DNA from: Vanessa cardui
Taxonomy: Eukaryota; Arthropoda; Insecta; Lepidoptera; Nymphalidae
DNA length: 64,000 bases
Assembly (NCBI RefSeq): GCF_905220365.1
Contig: NC_061138.1
Coordinates: forward strand, 1,426,001 to 1,490,000
Reading direction: 5' to 3'
Shown here in pieces: positions 60,701 through 64,000 of this stretch. The notes beneath the pieces were generated by a model. That model saw only the letters and a program-made list of their open reading frames with translations. It did no database searches and was not told the DNA's origin. Numbering within the stretch: position 1 is the stretch's first letter; each line of letters begins with the position of its first letter. A program made the translations under genes and the position numbers.

Positions 60701-63224
60701 GCATTTGCTAATCTTGCGCTATGATTGTTCTAATCTCATGTAATAGATAAATTTTACTTTAATTGGTGATAGGTTTTATTGATTGTAGACGTAGGTCACT
60801 TATACATATATCTATCAAAATCAAATTATTTTTATGAAGCTGGAATTGACCCTTGAGGGACACCCACCCTAAAGGAGCTGAAAGAGACCTTTTCTCTCTA
60901 TACTATGAATTTGGTACGTTCAGGCACCATATTAGTCGATTTGTAGAAGATTTTCCACGTTGGTTACCTTTCTTATCATCAGTGTTTCGTGTCGCACAGA
61001 ATCAAAGGCTTTAGTTAAATCACAATATATCCGCCAATGAAATCACTTTTTAAACTTCTGTGAAACTAAATAGTGTAGCAAGTAATAAATACCTCATAAC
61101 GACGTAAGTTTAAAATTATATTTGTCTTATAACGTAACCTTTCTAAATTGGTTGTGAAAAAGCTATCAAAATGGTTTTTTTATCATTTAGTTTTATAAAT
61201 TAGGTTAGATTTCGATAAAACAAAATGTTTTATGTTCGTTCAGGTGAGACCGGCAGCGGCAAGACAACCCAGCTGACGCAGTACCTGCACGAGGAGGGAT
61301 ACAGCGCGCGCGGAGCCATCGGCTGCACCCAGCCGCGCCGCGTCGCCGCCATGTCCGTCGCCAAGCGCGTCTCCGACGAGATGGGCGTCCGGCTCGGTCG
61401 GTGCCCTCTCACTGTCATACACTCGTGTTACATCGGCTGCACCCAGCCGCGCCGCGTCGCCGCCATGTCCGTCGCCAAGCGCGTCTCCGACGAGATGGGC
61501 GTCCGGCTCGGTCGGTGCCCTCTCACTGTCATACACTCGTGTTACATCGGCTGCACCCAGCCGCGCCGCGTCGCCGCCATGTCCGTCGCCAAGCGCGTCT
61601 CCGACGAGATGGGCGTCCGGCTCGGTCGGTGCCCTCTCACTGTCATACACTCGTGTTACATCGGCTGCACCCAGCCGCGCCGCGTCGCCGCCATGTCCGT
61701 CGCCAAGCGCGTCTCCGACGAGATGGGCGTCCGGCTCGGTCGGTGCCCTCTCACTGTCATACACTCGTGTTACATCGGCTGCACCCAGCCGCGCCGCGTC
61801 GCCGCCATGTCCGTCGCCAAGCGCGTCTCCGACGAGATGGGCGTCCGGCTCGGTCGGTGCCCTCTCACTGTCATACACTCGTGTTACATCGGCTGCACCC
61901 AGCCGCGCCGCGTCGCCGCCATGTCCGTCGCCAAGCGCGTCTCCGACGAGATGGGCGTCCGGCTCGGTCGGTGCCCTCTCACTGTCATACACTCGTGTTA
62001 CATCGGCTGCACCCAGCCGCGCCGCGTCGCCGCCATGTCCGTCGCCAAGCGCGTCTCCGACGAGATGGGCGTCCGGCTCGGTCGGTGCCCTCTCACTGTC
62101 ATACACTCGTGTTACATCGGCTGCACCCAGCCGCGCCGCGTCGCCGCCATGTCCGTCGCCAAGCGCGTCTCCGACGAGATGGGCGTCCGGCTCGGTCGGT
62201 GCCCTCTCACTGTCATACACTCGTGTTACATCGGCTGCACCCAGCCGCGCCGCGTCGCCGCCATGTCCGTCGCCAAGCGCGTCTCCGACGAGATGGGCGT
62301 CCGGCTCGGTCGGTGCCCTCTCACTGTCATACACTCGTGTTACATCGGCTGCACCCAGCCGCGCCGCGTCGCCGCCATGTCCGTCGCCAAGCGCGTCTCC
62401 GACGAGATGGGCGTCCGGCTCGGTCGGTGCCCTCTCACTGTCATACACTCGTGTTACATCGGCTGCACCCAGCCGCGCCGCGTCGCCGCCATGTCCGTCG
62501 CCAAGCGCGTCTCCGACGAGATGGGCGTCCGGCTCGGTCGGTGCCCTCTCACTGTCATACACTCGTGTTACATCGGCTGCACCCAGCCGCGCCGCGTCGC
62601 CGCCATGTCCGTCGCCAAGCGCGTCTCCGACGAGATGGGCGTCCGGCTCGGTCGGTGCCCTCTCACTGTCATACACTCGTGTTACATCGGCTGCACCCAG
62701 CCGCGCCGCGTCGCCGCCATGTCCGTCGCCAAGCGCGTCTCCGACGAGATGGGCGTCCGGCTCGGTCGGTGCCCTCTCACTGTCATACACTCGTGTTACA
62801 TCGGCTGCACCCAGCCGCGCCGCGTCGCCGCCATGTCCACATTACCCACCTTACATCAAAAATTAACATAATACCAATAAGAATTCGATTTTTTATTTAA
62901 ATATTACCGTTTTTCTCAAGATAAAAAAAATATGTTGACCAAATGTCCAACCAAGTGTAGCTTTATTTTTTTTAAGAAAACCTGTGACTCTCGACACCAT
63001 ACTCCAAATTAATTAAGATTTGAATTTCAGGGGAGGAAGTCGGCTATGCCATACGTTTCGAGGACTGCACGTCCCCCAACACGGTGATCAAGTACATGAC
63101 GGACGGTATCCTACTGAGGGAGGGTCTCCGTGAACCGGACCTGGACCAGTACTGCGCTGTCATCATGGACGAGGCCCACGAACGTTCTCTCTCCACGGAT
63201 ATGCTGTTCGGTCTACTGAGAGAG
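54416..63224 (+). CDS. DHX38: Pre-mRNA splicing factor ATP-dependent RNA helicase Prp16/DHX38, 5' part (exons 1-11)
   Basis: DEAH-box ATPase of the spliceosome; the family remodels the complex between the two catalytic steps of splicing in the nucleus. Seen here: join(54416-54747, 55090-55386, 55677-55877, 56190-56284, 56653-56855, 58394-58492, 59706-59835, 59962-60051, 60545-60685, 61244-61396, 63031-63224), 1935 nt, exactly 645 codons with every junction in phase and every intron GT-AG. N-terminus HRLEG and PSLLGLD, an Arg/Asp-rich repeat region, [29 protein letters not shown], Walker A GETGSGKT (about residues 530-537), motif Ia TQPRRVAA (about 558-565) and DEAH (about 627-630) all match the Prp16 order known from human DHX38 (about 1227 aa). 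The rest of the helicase and the C-terminal domains lie beyond the window. The start is the first ATG (54416); the in-frame codon at 54398 is TTG. Introns 2, 5, 6, 8 and 9 carry mobile elements, and intron 10 a large exon-derived tandem array. Confidence 0.95.
54862..54915 (-). mobile_element. Repeat B fragment in Prp16 intron 1
   Basis: GTCTATGGGCACTGTGTCTA and TATCAGGTAGCCCATTTGAT match the reversed family start. Confidence 0.5.
55090..55386 (+). CDS. DHX38: Prp16 exon 2 (RD/RS-rich region)
   Basis: Acceptor TTTCAG|AAAAG, donor CCCAG|GTATAA. It codes for KKERETREKGVHYST followed by about 60 residues of alternating Arg/Lys and Asp (DRDRKDRDK-type repeats). This equals the RD-rich region of animal Prp16. 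A second open frame over the same bases is a shadow caused by the purine-rich repeats. Confidence 0.92.
55468..55655. repeat. Diverged copy of the hairpin element in Prp16 intron 2
   Basis: Shares AAATAAAACT, the TATATTAATTATTTTTAA block, TTTCGAGCACTTT and the right arm through TTATAACTAGTTTTATTT, with AAAATTTAAGACAA following as at 20.7 kb. The right arm lacks the central part, so the hairpin is shorter. Confidence 0.75.
55677..55877 (+). CDS. DHX38: Prp16 exon 3
   Basis: Acceptor TTTTCAG|CCTT, donor CATAA|GTAAGT. It completes a Ser codon and encodes LKVLKPTDKTAWDD, a run of six Asp, then SSWDFPTPLPRDGPDRS and GRPYDDTVRATPHK. The W-D and P-T-P-L-P pieces correspond to the loosely conserved linker before the helicase core. 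Confidence 0.9.
56190..56284 (+). CDS. DHX38: Prp16 exon 4
   Basis: Acceptor TTACTAG|GTGG, donor GAAG|GTAAGA. It encodes WVSSRRGLDVDDPEWQEAE and KKLDRAWYNMGEG; the D-R-x-W-Y-x-M-x-E-G motif is a Prp16 signature. The splice sites are set by phase on both sides. Confidence 0.92.
56653..56855 (+). CDS. DHX38: Prp16 exon 5
   Basis: Acceptor CTTCAG|GTGAAAC, donor GATGAG|GTAAGA. It encodes the conserved SDPFAGTSAEYVARKEEQ block, a basic stretch, RQQIDKDNELWERNRMLTS and GVVH. [9 protein letters not shown] is nearly invariant in Prp16 proteins. Confidence 0.94.
56938..57222. mobile_element. TIR element (pogo/Tigger-like) in Prp16 intron 5
   Basis: Inverted ends: AGAATCCCAATTATCCGGAT on the left and, reversed, CAGAATCCCGATTATCCGGA on the right. 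The CGATTATCCGGA type of end is common in Tigger/pogo elements. About 285 bases, no ORF. Confidence 0.65.
57243..57766. mobile_element. hAT-like element in Prp16 intron 5, with a LINE inserted
   Basis: Left end CTGTGGCGTAGCTAGG, right end complement CAGTGGGGTAGCTA; GGGCCCCGGTG occurs near both ends. Flanked by TACACACT and CACACACT, an 8-bp target duplication with one mismatch. The centre is the 3' end of LINE D. Confidence 0.75.
57420..57700 (+). mobile_element. LINE D 3' end nested in an hAT-like element (Prp16 intron 5)
   Basis: Sense-strand 3' end, with GAGTTTCTTGCCGGTTCTTC and a terminal TTTTGATTTTTGATTTTGAT tail. It lies between the two ends of the hAT-like element, so it arrived later. 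Confidence 0.8.
57959..58346. mobile_element. hAT-like MITE in Prp16 intron 5
   Basis: Ends CAGGGTTGCC and GGCAACCCTG; perfect 8-bp duplication AATAAGTT on both sides. Inside, AATTCCCC/GGGGAATT motifs recur and can pair across the element. No transposase. Confidence 0.85.
58394..58492 (+). CDS. DHX38: Prp16 exon 6
   Basis: Exactly 33 codons, phase 0 on both sides; acceptor TTTACAG|GAAAG, donor CCG|GTAAGC. It encodes [19 protein letters not shown] and TKQPEPVIP, among the most conserved Prp16 sequence outside the helicase core. It sits behind a 1.5-kb intron full of DNA transposon remnants. Confidence 0.95.
58545..58856 (-). mobile_element. SINE A in Prp16 intron 6
   Basis: Full length, antisense to the gene, with intact B box (GGGTTTGAACCCGCAATCAT) and near-intact A box. 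Confidence 0.88.
59124..59480 (-). mobile_element. LINE D 3' end in Prp16 intron 6
   Basis: Reversed tail, UTR and polymerase remnant (ATCTTGTATCGAATAATACC), antisense to Prp16. Confidence 0.8.
59706..59835 (+). CDS. DHX38: Prp16 exon 7
   Basis: Acceptor ATTTCAAG|GTAAAAG, donor ATTG|GTATGA. It encodes VKDPTSDMAMNARKGSALVK, then REQKERRKAQKKHWKLEGTK. The acceptor has a poor pyrimidine tract, but the reading frame and the conserved VKD.TSD start leave no real alternative. Confidence 0.92.
59962..60051 (+). CDS. DHX38: Prp16 exon 8
   Basis: Acceptor TTTAAG|GTAACA, donor GACAAGA|GTAAGT. It encodes GNIMGIQKQEEEIEDGPTK and the KYAEHLDK segment that links the conserved G-D/N-I-M-G motif to the helicase entry region. 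Confidence 0.92.
60140..60446 (-). mobile_element. SINE A in Prp16 intron 8
   Basis: Near full length, antisense; it begins about 90 bases after the exon 8 donor. The head has small deletions. Confidence 0.85.
60545..60685 (+). CDS. DHX38: Prp16 exon 9
   Basis: Acceptor ACTATAG|CACAGG (the nearby CACAG would break the frame), donor GTTG|GTGAGT. It encodes DFVKKKTISEQRRFLPVFA, then the block leading to ENSVIIIVG, the strand that enters Walker A. Codon use is AT-rich, unlike exons 10 and 11. Confidence 0.94.
60830..61060 (-). mobile_element. Reverse transcriptase fragment of a non-LTR element in Prp16 intron 9
   Basis: Minus-strand frames show LTKAFDSVRHETL (motif A, near 61000) and GVPQGSI (motif B, near 60860) at the spacing normal for jockey/CR1 reverse transcriptases. 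Stops interrupt the sequence. Confidence 0.75.
61244..61396 (+). CDS. DHX38: Prp16 exon 10 (Walker A, motif Ia)
   Basis: Acceptor GTTCAG|GTGAGAC. It encodes GETGSGKTTQLTQYLHEEG (nucleotide binding) and IGCTQPRRVAAMSVAKRVSD (motif Ia, RNA contact), ending MGVRLG. The donor that restores the frame to exon 11 is CTCG|GTCGGT at 61397, weak at positions +3 to +5. The last 79 bases of the exon, with this donor, are the start of a 114-bp unit repeated downstream. The exon is GC-rich, with mostly G/C third positions, unlike exons 1-9. Confidence 0.93.
61318..62838 (+). repeat. 114-bp tandem array spanning the exon 10 / intron 10 boundary of Prp16
   Basis: Thirteen full units of 114 bp plus a 39-bp partial one, identical by eye. 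Each unit is 79 bases of exon 10 (from the codon for I in IGCTQPRR) plus the donor and the first 35 intron bases. 114 is a multiple of three and no unit has a stop in the exon frame, so the reading frame stays open from exon 10 to 62871. Two other frames, one on each strand, stay open only because the unit repeats. Only the first copy is needed for a normal Prp16. A very recent expansion or an assembly error would both look like this. Confidence 0.97.
63031..63224 (+). CDS. DHX38: Prp16 exon 11 (DEAH box)
   Basis: Acceptor AATTTCAG|GGGAGG, donor GAGAG|GTAAGT, phase 0 at the end. It encodes EEVGYAIRFEDCTSPNT, IKYMTDGILLREGL and VIIMDEAHERSLSTDMLFGL; the DEAH box lies at 63168-63179. Continuity with exon 10 (L-G | E-E-V-G-Y) shows that the tandem array between them is meant to be spliced out. 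Confidence 0.95.
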
Positions 63225-64000
63225 GTAAGTGATCTCTGCCATAATAACTTGTCTGCCATTCTATAATTGAGATACAGAAACATATTTGAGCGCATAATTG
63301 AGTTACGCCTATAAGATGTCTTTATATGCGTGTAATGACTAATGAAAGAACAGCGATGACAAAAAAAACATACATTTGAATATATTTGTTAATGTACACC
63401 ATTATTTTTATGAAAATATACATAATAGGAATAACGCTCCTTCGTGAGCTAATAGCTCTTATATGTAGAAATAACGCGCCTTCGTGAGCTAACAGCTCTA
63501 TACTAATACAATATAAAGTACAGCGACAAATGGTAACCGATCCCCCAAATGGCCACAATATATCACTAAATAATTATGGAGAAATTAAAGGAAGAAGTTC
63601 TAGCCTGATGTGAATATTAGTAAAAAGATTACACGTTGGTTCATAATAAAGTCGTAGACATTAAGATCGTAGGGAAAGTGTATTTAGTATTTTTCATAGA
63701 TAGCAATAAACATAGGTTCTTAAAACAAAAATATTATATCTGATAAGCTGGACCTATCGGATCAGATTGCAGTCGATGTGATATTTCAGTGTATAGATTG
63801 GAAATGTTTTATTGATAAGTGAAGTGCTGATTTAGTGAGAAGAACGTCACGGAAAATTATGTCAAAATGGTGTTATTTGGGGACAAGGAAATTGAAATTA
63901 CTTTTATAAACTATTTATTAATTATCTTATCTGACCAGAAGGATTGAGGAAGGGAAAGAAAGAGTATTGTGTAATACTATTTAATCTTTTTATTTTAGGA
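63225..64000 (+). other. Prp16 intron 11, start
   Basis: AT-rich intron running to the window edge. It holds a short tandem duplication at 63428-63502. The last bases, a T-rich run then TTTTAG|GA, look like an acceptor at 63998. The next residues expected in Prp16 (V-A-R-R) would start with GT, so this may not be the true exon 12 acceptor. Confidence 0.5.
63428..63502. repeat. Short tandem duplication in Prp16 intron 11
   Basis: Two copies of AATAACGCTCCTTCGTGAGC-like sequence, each followed by GCTAA(T/C)AGCTC, which can pair with itself. Confidence 0.75.

Noticed and set aside
61240..62790. 516-codon minus-strand ORF through the tandem array
   Set aside because: It exists only because a stop-free 114-bp unit is repeated; the sense strand encodes conserved helicase sequence.
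61318..62838. CRISPR-like array
   Set aside because: Units are directly joined with no unique spacers, and they derive from an exon in a eukaryotic gene.
61401..62900. 499-codon plus-strand ORF in another frame
   Set aside because: Same cause; it begins in the intron part of the first unit and has no known similarity.
63999..64000. Start of Prp16 exon 12 after TTTTAG
   Set aside because: The first bases GA do not fit the expected V-A-R-R continuation, and two bases are too few to judge.

Overview
The window looks like a piece of a lepidopteran (butterfly or moth) nuclear genome. It is AT-rich, carries a eukaryotic gene split by GT-AG introns, and is dense in short interspersed repeats of the kind typical of Lepidoptera. 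There is nothing bacterial or organellar. Only one gene can be reconstructed with confidence; most of the first 54 kb is repeat-rich, gene-poor DNA.

Region 54.4-64.0 kb (+) holds the 5' half of the gene for the spliceosomal DEAH-box helicase Prp16/DHX38. Eleven coding exons join in frame over 645 codons: the RS/RD-rich N-terminal region, the conserved linker, the Walker A motif in exon 10 and the DEAH box in exon 11. The gene runs off the right edge. Its introns hold a TIR element, two hAT-like elements with 8-bp target duplications, SINE and LINE pieces. Intron 10 holds the most striking feature of the window: a perfect 114-bp tandem array (13 full copies plus 39 bp). Each unit carries the 3' end of exon 10, its splice donor and the first 35 bases of the intron.

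Region 1-54 kb is intergenic or intronic. It holds one convincing isolated coding exon of a CREB3-type bZIP factor (about 21.8-22.0 kb, cut off next to a repeat), two weak candidate first exons on the minus strand (near 4.2 and 51.5 kb), an 848-bp TIR element with a Cys-rich mini-ORF (7.5-8.3 kb), and an LTR-like element with a possible two-exon ORF (36.6-38.4 kb). The rest is mainly old repeats and AT-rich DNA.

Repeat families, named here only for cross-reference: A, tRNA-derived SINE of about 290 bp with pol III A and B boxes; B, about 280-bp repeat ending in a Pro/Tyr-coding-like stretch before ctaccacca; C, a second tRNA-derived SINE of about 230 bp; D, the 3' end of a non-LTR retrotransposon (reverse transcriptase C-terminus plus 3' UTR ending in a TTTGA-type tail); G, the 3' end of another non-LTR element; H, RTE-like 3' ends with a GAT-rich tail; E and F, short Helitron-like elements. 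Coordinates of repeats are by eye and good to about 10-20 bases.
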